Position numbers and translations under genes: made by a program. A stretch of 37,098 nucleotides of DNA from a virus, in the IMG/VR virus record IMGVR_UViG_3300026132_000003, positions 1 to 37,098 of that record; one strand, 5' to 3'. The notes beneath the pieces were generated by a model that made no database searches, was not told the DNA's origin, and worked only from the letters and a program-made list of their open reading frames with translations. How positions within the stretch are numbered: position 1 is the stretch's first letter; every line of letters begins with the position of its first letter. Shown here in pieces: positions 24,180-31,524 of the stretch.

Positions 24180-24770
24180 ATGGCACAGCTGTTTGCAAAT
24201 AACGCCGCCACGACCCTCGCCGCATCGGCGACGGCGAGCGCGACCAGCCTCTCGCTCGTCTCCGGGGCGTCCTTCCCGTCGCCTTCTTCCGGGGACTTTT
24301 TCATCGCGACAATCTCCGCCGCAGGCGACCCCACGACCATGGAAATCGTCAAGGTCACGGCGCGTTCGACCAACAGCCTCACCGTTACACGGGGTCAGGA
24401 AGGAACGAGCGCTCAGGCCTGGAATGCCGGGGACAACGTGCAGCTTCGACTGACGGCCGGAGCGCTCACCACGCAGTTCAAGCAGTGGGAAAACTGGACG
24501 ATCACCTATCCGAATACTCCCTTAAATACCGATCTGACGAATGCCACCGGCTATCCGATAATCGGTTTTGGGGTCGCGTTTGGGAATACGTCATCGCAGG
24601 GGCTTTCAATTTACCTCGGGGCGAGCACATCCTCCTATAAGAATGTCCTGACGGCATTATCGCAGCAGCCTTTTACCGTCATCATCCCGCCCGGCTGGTC
24701 ATATAAATTTGTGCCCATCGGATCGGGGGGAAGCTTCGGAAGTTATTACGCGTTGACATTCTCGTCCTGA
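24180..24770 (+). CDS. Tail fibre-like protein with conserved N-terminal attachment domain
   Basis: 196 residues with GAGGAGAT before ATG. Residues about 1-98 are a module found in many phage tail fibres: FANNAATTLAASATASATSL, then TMEIVKVTARSTNSLTVTRG and QEGTSAQAWNAGDNVQLRLT. The rest (about 100-196) is a beta-rich Gly/Ser/Tyr region ending YYALTFSS. From about 24490 the DNA uses more A/T-ending codons than its neighbours, hinting at a separately acquired distal part. Likely a short fibre or fibre adapter. Confidence 0.65.
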   Translation: MAQLFANNAATTLAASATASATSLSLVSGASFPSPSSGDFFIATISAAGDPTTMEIVKVTARSTNSLTVTRGQEGTSAQAWNAGDNVQLRLTAGALTTQFKQWENWTITYPNTPLNTDLTNATGYPIIGFGVAFGNTSSQGLSIYLGASTSSYKNVLTALSQQPFTVIIPPGWSYKFVPIGSGGSFGSYYALTFSS

Positions 24771-24814
24771 TGGCATGCGTAATGCCTTCGTGAATCAAAA
24801 CCTGTGAGGGCTCC

Positions 24815-25357
24815 ATGGAAATCCTGCGAGTCGCTGAATTCTCACTTCTATCCGCGTTCTGTCTGGGCGTAATGATCCCCCAGCTAATACGGAAATGGAA
24901 CGCACGCCGCGAGTACATATCGGCGGGATTCACCGGCCGCTTCCATCTATTCGAGAATGCCGGCTTTTCGGCGCTCTCCGCGTGCATGGTGCTGATCGGG
25001 ATCCTGCAGCTTCGCCCGATGGGATTTTTCCCCATGCTCCTCGCCTTCATCATCGCCGGCGCGCTCACAATGACCCAGGTCAGCGACACCTGGTCGGGGC
25101 TGATCGGGCGTGACTGGCACTCGGTGCATATCGGGGCGGCGGCCACCTCGTTCGTGACCGCTGGTCTGCTGGAGCTGGCGATCTGCCTGCACTGGCACCA
25201 CGGCTGGCTATGGGCGATGTTCGGACTCTCCGCAGCGCCGGCGGCGATCGTCAAATTCCTCTGGCCGTCAGACGGCCCATGGATCGAGAAGGCGGGGACC
25301 GCCGGCGTCGTTGCCTTCTTCACCGCCTTTATCGCCGGTATTCCCCTACCACACTGA
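24815..25357 (+). CDS. Multi-pass membrane protein of unknown function
   Basis: 180 residues with about five hydrophobic helices (around 8-25, 52-68, 73-92, 108-128, 132-150, and a C-terminal one). The linker after helix 1 is basic (IRKWNARREY), and His/Trp-rich residues cluster at 120-130 (LHWHHGWLWAMFGL). No signal peptide cleavage site and no known family recognised. It opens a four-gene cassette that separates tail fibre genes. A holin is unlikely at this size; exclusion or envelope modification is possible. Confidence 0.55.
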   Translation: MEILRVAEFSLLSAFCLGVMIPQLIRKWNARREYISAGFTGRFHLFENAGFSALSACMVLIGILQLRPMGFFPMLLAFIIAGALTMTQVSDTWSGLIGRDWHSVHIGAAATSFVTAGLLELAICLHWHHGWLWAMFGLSAAPAAIVKFLWPSDGPWIEKAGTAGVVAFFTAFIAGIPLPH

Positions 25358-25367
25358 GGAGATCAAC

Positions 25368-25550
25368 ATGCTCGATACGATCATCGCCGACCTCAAGGCC
25401 GAGGCCGCTCGTCTCAAAAAGGATCTGGCCCATGTGGAGGCACTCATTGATCATGCGCTTCACATCAAGGGAGCCGACCCCGCCGGAACCACGCTCGGTG
25501 GCGGCGGCCAGCAGCCGCCTCCTCCGCCTGGAGGCAGCTCCGCCCAATAA
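25368..25550 (+). CDS. 60-residue coiled-coil protein with Gly/Pro tail
   Basis: The ATG at 25368 is chosen for the GAGGAG at 25356-25361. Residues 1-32 form one amphipathic helix (MLDTIIADLKAEAARLKKDL), then a Gly/Gln/Pro-rich tail (GGGGQQPPPPPGGSS). It lies between two membrane proteins; the stop TAA overlaps the next ATG by one base. Could be a subunit or assembly partner of the membrane proteins. Function unknown. Confidence 0.5.
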   Translation: MLDTIIADLKAEAARLKKDLAHVEALIDHALHIKGADPAGTTLGGGGQQPPPPPGGSSAQ

Positions 25551-26053
25551 TGGACATGCAGCAGGCGATCGCCATGCTGGCCCTGGTCGCCGGGTCCCTA
25601 GCGGCCCGGCGCAACCAGCGGCAGGCGGCGCTCGCCTTCGGCTACGGGATCGTGTTCACGGCATTCCTGGTCCTGATCCCGTCGCCGGCCATTTTCCGAA
25701 CCGTCGGCTATGCCTGGTGGTATTCGGCCTGGGCCTGCTACGAGGCCCTAATCATCCTCATCGCGTGGAAGGCACACGCGCCGTCCTCCGGGCTCATCAT
25801 CGCCGCCAGCTTTGTCTCCGGCGCCATGCACCTGGTGACGGGCTTCTTCTACGTGACGGGGCCACACCTGATTGCCTACGCGCTGTGGCGCGCTCATGGC
25901 TGGGTCTGTGACGGATTGGAATCCGCGCAGGTCGCAGCCCTGTTCTGGTATGGACCGATCGGCTTTGCGGGGATTCGTATCGCGCGATCGGCGCTGCGAA
26001 TGCTGAGGGGGAAAAAGATGAATAACTCTCGACGTTCGGGAATCCCGACATGA
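25550..26053 (+). CDS. Multi-pass membrane protein of unknown function
   Basis: 167 residues with about four hydrophobic stretches (around 5-18, 28-48, 56-74, 80-108, plus a weaker one near 128-145), many aromatic residues (VGYAWWYSAWACYEALIILI) and a basic C-terminus (RSALRMLRGKKMNNSRR). Size and polytopic style are like the protein at 24815, but no clear sequence match between the two is visible. Its stop overlaps the next gene start. No family recognised. Confidence 0.5.
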   Translation: MDMQQAIAMLALVAGSLAARRNQRQAALAFGYGIVFTAFLVLIPSPAIFRTVGYAWWYSAWACYEALIILIAWKAHAPSSGLIIAASFVSGAMHLVTGFFYVTGPHLIAYALWRAHGWVCDGLESAQVAALFWYGPIGFAGIRIARSALRMLRGKKMNNSRRSGIPT

Positions 26054-26460
26054 CGTTCGATCTGAGCCATATCGGACACAAGATTCTCGAGGAGTTGCCC
26101 TCACAGACCTACGGCGCGATCGTGATCGCCATCGTGATGTGGGTCTGGCTGCTCCCCGAGAACTATGCCCGCAAGGCTGATCTTGACCACACCAACACGG
26201 AGGTCGCGCAGGCGCTGTGCCGCGCATCCTCGGTCACCCAGAAATTCTCCCGCTTCGTCGTCCAGCAGTCTCTGTGGACGGCCGAGGGGCAGCTGTATGA
26301 CGTCAAACGCGACATCAAGCTGTACCCGAATAAGGTCGACGCCTCGGTACTCACGCATCGCGATCAGCTGCGCATCGAGGTCGACCAGCTCAACCAGCGA
26401 CTCCAGTCGCTGCCTTCCAATGAGCCCAAGGCCTGTCGTCAATTCGACTCCGAAGGCTAG
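26050..26460 (+). CDS. Single-TM protein with coiled-coil tail
   Basis: 136 residues. An N-terminal amphipathic part is followed by one membrane helix (about 22-35, YGAIVIAIVMWVWLL), then a charged stretch and a C-terminal helix (RDQLRIEVDQLNQRLQSLPS). Architecture resembles small phage envelope proteins, but the long spanin-type heptads are absent and no lipoprotein partner overlaps it. Last gene of the membrane cassette; overlaps the upstream stop by four bases. Confidence 0.5.
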   Translation: MTFDLSHIGHKILEELPSQTYGAIVIAIVMWVWLLPENYARKADLDHTNTEVAQALCRASSVTQKFSRFVVQQSLWTAEGQLYDVKRDIKLYPNKVDASVLTHRDQLRIEVDQLNQRLQSLPSNEPKACRQFDSEG

Positions 26461-26487
26461 TTTCCACTCAACACGAGGACCTTTCTC

Positions 26488-26994
26488 ATGGCAGAGCAGA
26501 ACCTTCCGGCCGTCGGCAGCCGGAGCAAGCGCGCCCATTACGAGTTCGTCTACCGCGATTCAAGCGGTGTCGAGCAGTGGCGGGCCGATGCCGACAACCT
26601 CGTCCCGTCGGCCTCTCTGGACGCGGGCCTGGACTCGATCTACGGCGGCTCGGGCTTCACGGCCTACCTCGCCCTCGTCTCGGGAACGCCGACCTTCGCG
26701 GCCGGGGACACGCTCGCCTCGCACGCCGGCTGGACCGAGCAGACCCCCTACTCCGGCAACCGCCCGGCGGTGACCTGGTCTGCGGCCTCCGGCGGCGTGA
26801 AGAGCAACAGCAGCAACCCGGTCGTCATCTCGATCACGGCTTCGGCCACGATCGGCGGCGTGGCGATCGTCTCGGCGGCGACCGGCACGACCGGGCTGCT
26901 CGACTCCGAGGCGGCCTTCAACCAGGGCAACCAGGCGGTGTCGAACGGCGGAACGCTGACGATCACGGTCTCCGTGACCGCGACCTCGGCTTAA
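26488..26994 (+). CDS. Phage structural protein (tail fibre/decoration-like beta domain)
   Basis: 168 residues. Characteristic pattern GGSGFTAYLALVSGTPTFAA, then HAGWTEQTPYSGNRPAVTWS, and a C-terminal VSNGGTLTITVSVTAT, a domain common among phage virion genes of unknown exact role. Few charges, beta-rich, no Cys. It stands alone between the membrane cassette and a terminator. Surface decoration or a fibre accessory protein are both possible. Confidence 0.6.
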   Translation: MAEQNLPAVGSRSKRAHYEFVYRDSSGVEQWRADADNLVPSASLDAGLDSIYGGSGFTAYLALVSGTPTFAAGDTLASHAGWTEQTPYSGNRPAVTWSAASGGVKSNSSNPVVISITASATIGGVAIVSAATGTTGLLDSEAAFNQGNQAVSNGGTLTITVSVTATSA

Positions 26995-27002
26995 CGAGCG
27001 CA

Positions 27003-27028
27003 GGGAGGGGCACGACGCCCCTCCCTTT
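27003..27028 (+). terminator. Putative Rho-independent terminator
   Basis: Perfect 9-bp stem GGGAGGGGC (27003-27011) and GCCCCTCCC (27017-27025) with loop ACGAC, followed by only three T residues. The short T tract makes it weaker than the others. It separates the preceding structural gene from the secreted beta-propeller gene. Confidence 0.6.
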
Positions 27029-27062
27029 CTCTGGCCTTCCCGTTTCCTTGTAGGGGGTCCCC

Positions 27063-28760
27063 ATGCGCGCACGCATCCTCCTGGCCGCATTTGCGGCCGC
27101 GCTTCTCATCCCGTCGGCCTTTGCCTATCCGCCAGGCGGATTCTGGAAAAATGACTCGGCTACCTCGCCGATCATGGCGCCGTACACCTCTACCGACATC
27201 GCGGCGTTTTTCCCTTCCACGCGGACTCAGTTCACGTTCCCCTCTCCCTACGGAACCCAGGCGATTCGCATCACGCTCCCCTCCGACTGCACGAGCATCG
27301 GCTACCCGGCCAACTGCTTCCAGGCCATCGGGTCGAATTACTGGCAGGTCATGTCCAATTCGGCCGGCAGTCCCTTCATGTATATCTACGTCGGTAGAAA
27401 CGGGAGTCCGGGGCACAATGCGGCGCTCTACAAGTACGACAAGGACAAGAACGTCATGTCCTACGTCAAGGGGCTCGGGAACCTGGGTCCCGGGGGCACT
27501 GAGGAGTGGTTCTGGAGCAAGGGCTACCCCGACTCGATCTACATGCGAAACGCATCCGCGAACGGGATTATTCGCTATAACGCCATGACCGGCACATCGA
27601 CGACGGTCATGGACCTGACGACCTGGTCGGGCTATCCGGGGAACGGCGACTACATCACCCAGTGCAGCTATGCGATGAACGACAGCGTCGTCGCCTGCGT
27701 CGATGAGACCAGCGGGACGCCCTTCGTCGCTAACGGCTGCCTCGCCTACAACATGCGCACGGACCAGTGGTACTGGTTCCCGAACTCGCTGGTGAAGCAT
27801 CCGCCGATTCACAAGTGCCAGCCCAGCGCACTGGGCCGTTACCTCTACATCAACGACCAGGCGACTAGTACGCCCTACGATTCGATGATCGCGGACCTTG
27901 ACGAGGACGGTCGAATCTACGATGTCAGCGCCATCGACGGCGCCCAGGGCCACACGGCCATGGGGTATGGCTGGGGGGTGATCAACGACGCGGACGCTGT
28001 CGGCTACACCGGAAACAAGGTGTATGATCTGGGCGATCCGCTGGGCGTCAACTCCAACAAGTGGCTGTTCGTCTCGCCGTGGAGCGCCGATCCCGGCGCC
28101 CCGGCGCATCCGATGTGGTCCAATACGCAGCCGCTGTCCGAACGGCCGCTGAGCTGGCAGTACATCTGCGATTCCACCGACCGCGACTACAGCGCCACGC
28201 AGTTCCTGAACTGGTCCGTCGTAGTGTTTTGCTCCCCCTTCCAGAACGGCGACCCAATCTCACAGCACAAGAGCCTGATTGTCGCGCCCACCATGTCAAA
28301 CGACATCTCGACCGGCGGCTGCGGCGCCGGGACCTACGCCAATCTTGCCTGGGCCAACATTGACTACACCGGACACTACATCGCGCTGACGACAAACCTG
28401 GACTCGACGGATAACTGCCAGGAAATCCTGATCAAGATACCCGTCGGGCAGTTTGCGCATCCTCCGCCGGACGTGACGCCGCCGGAGGCCTCGATCATTG
28501 CCCCGCTTGCAGCCTCGACGTTGAGCGGAACGGAGACCTTTAGTGGCCATGCATGGGACAACGAGGGGGTCAGCTCGTGCCAGTGGGAGATCGACGGCAC
28601 CGACATCAAATCCGGCGTTACCACATCGCCCTACGCCATCACCTACAACACGGCCGCGCTCGCCTCCGGGCCGCATTCCGTCACCCTGGTCTGCTCTGAC
28701 GCGGCCGGGAACGCCAGCGCGAACGCCTCCGGGGACGCGCAGGTGCTGGTGATCAAATAA
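27063..28760 (+). CDS. Secreted beta-propeller-like protein with C-terminal Ig domain
   Basis: 565 residues. The N-terminus is a classical signal peptide: Arg-rich start, hydrophobic core LLAAFAAALLIP and a predicted cut after SAFA (residue 21). The body (about 25-465) consists of repeated beta segments with Trp/Tyr-Gly and Asp turns (GTEEWFWSKGYPDSIYMRNA; ASANGIIRYNAMTG), suggesting a beta-propeller. Residues 470-565 form a bacterial Ig-like domain of the DTTPP type (DVTPPEASI to NASANASG). Several Cys fit an oxidising compartment. Signal peptides are unusual for phage virion proteins, so it may alter the host surface or be a cargo gene. Its stop abuts the next ATG. Confidence 0.6.
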   Translation: MRARILLAAFAAALLIPSAFAYPPGGFWKNDSATSPIMAPYTSTDIAAFFPSTRTQFTFPSPYGTQAIRITLPSDCTSIGYPANCFQAIGSNYWQVMSNSAGSPFMYIYVGRNGSPGHNAALYKYDKDKNVMSYVKGLGNLGPGGTEEWFWSKGYPDSIYMRNASANGIIRYNAMTGTSTTVMDLTTWSGYPGNGDYITQCSYAMNDSVVACVDETSGTPFVANGCLAYNMRTDQWYWFPNSLVKHPPIHKCQPSALGRYLYINDQATSTPYDSMIADLDEDGRIYDVSAIDGAQGHTAMGYGWGVINDADAVGYTGNKVYDLGDPLGVNSNKWLFVSPWSADPGAPAHPMWSNTQPLSERPLSWQYICDSTDRDYSATQFLNWSVVVFCSPFQNGDPISQHKSLIVAPTMSNDISTGGCGAGTYANLAWANIDYTGHYIALTTNLDSTDNCQEILIKIPVGQFAHPPPDVTPPEASIIAPLAASTLSGTETFSGHAWDNEGVSSCQWEIDGTDIKSGVTTSPYAITYNTAALASGPHSVTLVCSDAAGNASANASGDAQVLVIK

Positions 28761-30497
28761 ATGGCTATCTCGCTCGTCCAGTACGCCGTCGCCGATACGC
28801 AGTCGGGGGGAACGAGCCCCTGCACGGTCACGCTTTCGAGCGCGCCGTCCCAGGGCTCCCTCCTGCTGGCGTTCGTCAGCGTCAAGAACGGCGCAGGAAC
28901 GACCAATCCATTCACCGCGCCCTCTGGCTGGACCGTCGACCAGAGTAACGATTTCAACACGGACGGATCAACGTTCTCGGAATGGCTGATTACCGCCTAC
29001 AAGGTCGCGGGAGCCAGCGAGCCGACCTCGTATGACTTCGCGAGCAGCGCGGGCCTTGGCCTGGGCGCCATGGTGCTCGAATACAGTGGTGTCGACTCCT
29101 CGGTATTTGACGCTGCCTCGGTAATCTCCAGCGGGACCAGCTCCACGCCGTCCGTCACGGGCATCACGACCGGGACGAACGGGGCAGAGGTCGTCGCCGG
29201 GTTTGGCGTCGCCGGCGGCGGGGCCACTTTCACCGTTCCCTCCCCATTGACGCTCGTCGACCAGGAGAACGCTGCCGGTATCGCGACGAATTACGTCGTC
29301 GGGAATAACAACTACGCGAGCGCCGGCGCTACGGGAAACTTCGCATTCAGTGCCGGGGTCTATGTCGCCTATGGCGGCGTCGTAGTGGCACTCAAGCCCT
29401 CCTCGACGAGCCCCGCTCTTTCCGGGACAGTAGATGTGGCGCTGACGCGCGGGCTCTCGGCGAGCGTTAGCACGGTACTTTCCGGGACGGGAGACATGAC
29501 CTCGGGGCGCCTCGCGGGCCTGCTCGCCTCGCAGAGCTACACCGCTCCCAGCGGAAGCTGGATTGGCACGGCGTCGGTCGCGCGCTCGCGGGCAATGGGG
29601 ATCTCCGTCTCCTATGCCCAGGGTGGCAACAATACCGCCGGTGTGGCGGAGTCGCGCTCTCTCTCGGCATCATATCTCTACGATGCGGTGGGTGCCGAGA
29701 ACATTGCATTCGGCCGGGGCTTGTCGGTATCCCTGATCTACGGACCGTCAGGCGACTCCTCCATTTCATCTCATCGTGGGATGACTGCCGGATTCTCCTA
29801 CGCCGTCTCTACTAGCCTGTCAGCTACCTCGACGCGCGCTCGCGCGCTCGCGCTTGCGCTTGCCTACTCGCCGGCCGTACTCGCCGAGTCGCTTCGCAGT
29901 CGGGCCCTTTCGGCAGCGTCGGTCTACTCGCCGGTGGTCTCTGCCACCATTGCACGGGCGCGCGCATTTTTGGCCTCAACGCGCCCCGGCATTTTTGCGT
30001 CGACCGCAATTGCCCGGGCACGATCGCTCCTTGGGTCGGCGCGCTATTTTGTGCCTGGTGGCCTCGACCAGGCGGCGCTGCATTCAAACCGCGGCCTCAC
30101 GGCGTCGGCTATCTATGAGACGCCCTCATTCTCCGTCGACGTCTATGTCTGGGCGGTCGCGGGCGATCCGCCGGCCACCGAGTCGAACCTGTACCTGAAC
30201 GTCAACGAGTGGGGCGCGCGGCTGTTCGTCTACGCCGGTTTCGACCTTTCCGGCGCGAGCGGTCTCGTGCTCGAGTTGATCCGTCCCGATACCTCGATCA
30301 TCTCGGTGCGCCCGTCCCTGCAAACTGCGGGCACCACCACGAGCGGGGGAGAGTCCTGGGGGGGCAACCAATATGTCCTGTATGTCACCGAGCAAGGCGA
30401 CCTCGACCAGGTCGGGACCTGGGGGGCGCGCATCATCTACTCCGACGCCGTCCAGTCGATCCCGACCGACATCGGCTCCTTCAACGTGGGGCCATGA
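28761..30497 (+). CDS. Tail adhesin with eleven arginine repeats
   Basis: 578 residues in three parts. Residues 1-212 form a beta-sandwich like those in many phage and bacterial surface proteins (GSLLLAFVSVKN, then TAPSGWTVD, AYKVAGASEPTSYDF, MVLEYSGVD). Residues about 222-455 are eleven ~20-residue repeats, each with a key Arg (230, 250, 277, 299, 319, 339, 361, 381, 401, 421, 444) followed by a Leu/Met, Ala/Ser-rich stretch and usually Tyr. Residues about 456-578 are a BppU-like beta domain (LNVNEWGARLFVYAGFDLSG, then GDLDQVGTWGARIIYSDA). Likely a fibre or receptor-binding protein. The repeat style recurs in the baseplate gene at 23212. Confidence 0.6.
   Translation: MAISLVQYAVADTQSGGTSPCTVTLSSAPSQGSLLLAFVSVKNGAGTTNPFTAPSGWTVDQSNDFNTDGSTFSEWLITAYKVAGASEPTSYDFASSAGLGLGAMVLEYSGVDSSVFDAASVISSGTSSTPSVTGITTGTNGAEVVAGFGVAGGGATFTVPSPLTLVDQENAAGIATNYVVGNNNYASAGATGNFAFSAGVYVAYGGVVVALKPSSTSPALSGTVDVALTRGLSASVSTVLSGTGDMTSGRLAGLLASQSYTAPSGSWIGTASVARSRAMGISVSYAQGGNNTAGVAESRSLSASYLYDAVGAENIAFGRGLSVSLIYGPSGDSSISSHRGMTAGFSYAVSTSLSATSTRARALALALAYSPAVLAESLRSRALSAASVYSPVVSATIARARAFLASTRPGIFASTAIARARSLLGSARYFVPGGLDQAALHSNRGLTASAIYETPSFSVDVYVWAVAGDPPATESNLYLNVNEWGARLFVYAGFDLSGASGLVLELIRPDTSIISVRPSLQTAGTTTSGGESWGGNQYVLYVTEQGDLDQVGTWGARIIYSDAVQSIPTDIGSFNVGP
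29424..30125 (+). repeat. Eleven ~20-residue arginine repeats in the adhesin
   Basis: Arg spacings are 20, 27, 22, 20, 20, 22, 20, 20, 20 and 23 residues. Consensus roughly A-x-x-R-x-R-[GAS]-[LM]-x-[AV]-[SA]-x-x-Y. Copies differ in DNA, apart from a short low-complexity cgcgctcgcg patch near 29834. Confidence 0.65.
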
Positions 30498-30819
30498 CCT
30501 CGGCCTGTTCGATCGCTTCGCCGTCTGGGTCGACCAGAAGGTCGGGACCGCACGCGCGTTCTGCCTCGCCTTCGCCTCGATCATTCTGTGGGGCGCCTCG
30601 GGGCCGTTTCTGGACTTCTCGAACCGCTGGCAGCTGATCGCCAACACGGGGACGACGATCGTGACGTTTCTGATGCTGTTCACCGCCGCCTACGGCAACA
30701 ACCGGGCGCACCACGAGGACATGCGTATCCGAGACGAGCAGCACCGAGAGGAAATGGAGGTGCTGCGCACGCTGACGGAGGAAATCCACGCCCGCGTGCA
30801 TCAGGACATGGGAGGGTAG
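30373..30819 (+). CDS. Low-affinity iron permease-like small membrane protein (start uncertain)
   Basis: The convincing part begins at about 30505: LFDRFAVWVDQKVGTARAF, a membrane helix (CLAFASIILWGASGPF), then the hallmark WQLIANTGTTIVTFLMLFTA and a charged C-terminal helix. This is the pattern of the small PF04120-type 'low affinity iron permease' family; in phages its role is unknown. The reading frame has ATGs only at 30373 and 30382, deep inside the adhesin gene; the ATG overlapping the adhesin stop (30494) is one frame off. An indel, a CTG start at 30505 or an upstream start are all possible. Its position opens the lysis-type region. Confidence 0.55.
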   Translation: MSCMSPSKATSTRSGPGGRASSTPTPSSRSRPTSAPSTWGHDLGLFDRFAVWVDQKVGTARAFCLAFASIILWGASGPFLDFSNRWQLIANTGTTIVTFLMLFTAAYGNNRAHHEDMRIRDEQHREEMEVLRTLTEEIHARVHQDMGG

Positions 30820-30823
30820 CGCC

Positions 30824-31261
30824 GTGAACATCTCGATCGCCCGTTTTCAGATGGCCCAACGCTACTCGGTGGGGACGCTGGTCACGCCCAAGTTCATGCT
30901 CTACACCATGGAGCTACCCTGGATGCGCAACCAGGCGAGCATTTCATGCGTCCCTCCGGGGCTGTTCGAGCTGGAGCCGCACCACTCCCGCGATCACCCG
31001 CATACCTGGGCGCTGGTCAATCCGGCGCTCGGGGTCTATCACGAGCCGGCGGACATACCGGCGGGGAAAACCGGCCGCTATGCGATACTCCTGCATCCGG
31101 CGAACTGGCCGTGGGAGCTGCGCGGCTGCATCGGGCCGGGAATCGGCTGGAACGGCAGCAACATGGTCACCAGCAGCAAGGACGGCATGAACATGCTCAG
31201 GGACCTCCTGGGCGTTGGTTCGACCGGGCACCGGCTGCGCATCCTGGAGCCGCAAAAATGA
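30824..31261 (+). CDS. DUF5675-family protein, candidate cell-wall enzyme
   Basis: 145 residues from GTG at 30824, preceded by GGGAGGGTAG. It shows the DUF5675 order: FMLYTMELPWMRNQASISCV, a short PPGLFEL turn, VYHEPADIPAGKTGRYAILL, then H91 and GCI (Cys102) before a short helical end. The His/Cys spacing recalls L,D-transpeptidase-like catalytic sites, though this is inference. It lies within the lysis-type genes, so a role in wall cleavage is possible. Its stop overlaps the next ATG. Confidence 0.6.
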   Translation: MNISIARFQMAQRYSVGTLVTPKFMLYTMELPWMRNQASISCVPPGLFELEPHHSRDHPHTWALVNPALGVYHEPADIPAGKTGRYAILLHPANWPWELRGCIGPGIGWNGSNMVTSSKDGMNMLRDLLGVGSTGHRLRILEPQK

Positions 31262-31524
31262 AAATCTGCACTGTCTCGCAGTTCCTGAAGGACCTGACGC
31301 AGGAGCAGGGCCAGTTTAGCCCTCGCAAGATGGGAATCGTTGCCTCGCTGGTCATCGTCGTGGTGGGGGCCATGACCATGATCGCCATTTTCGCCTATCA
31401 CGGCGTGGTCAATGCCCACTCGACGGCCGAGTATGCGCAGCTGGGCGTGGGCCTGGGCGCGCTGGGGATTGGAGGGGCCCTGGGGGCCATGTTCCATACC
31501 AAGTCGCGACAGGAGCCCGCATGA
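31258..31524 (+). CDS. Two-TM holin-like protein
   Basis: 88 residues. Polar N-terminus (MKICTVSQFLKDLTQEQGQF), then TM1 at about 28-48 (SLVIVVVGAMTMIAIFAYHG), a short loop, and TM2 at about 60-80 (LGVGLGALGIGGALGAMF) with a charged tail KSRQEPA. Size and layout match class II holins, and it is followed by spanin genes two positions on. It overlaps neighbours by ATGA on both sides. Could instead be another small membrane protein. Confidence 0.5.
   Translation: MKICTVSQFLKDLTQEQGQFSPRKMGIVASLVIVVVGAMTMIAIFAYHGVVNAHSTAEYAQLGVGLGALGIGGALGAMFHTKSRQEPA

Noticed and set aside
29834-29865. Hairpin or terminator at the cgcgctcgcg patch
   Set aside because: It is low-complexity coding repeat within the adhesin and has no T tract.
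30494-30637. 47-codon frame from the ATG overlapping the adhesin stop
   Set aside because: It gives a Ser/Arg/Pro-rich shadow; the conserved membrane protein lies in the other frame.
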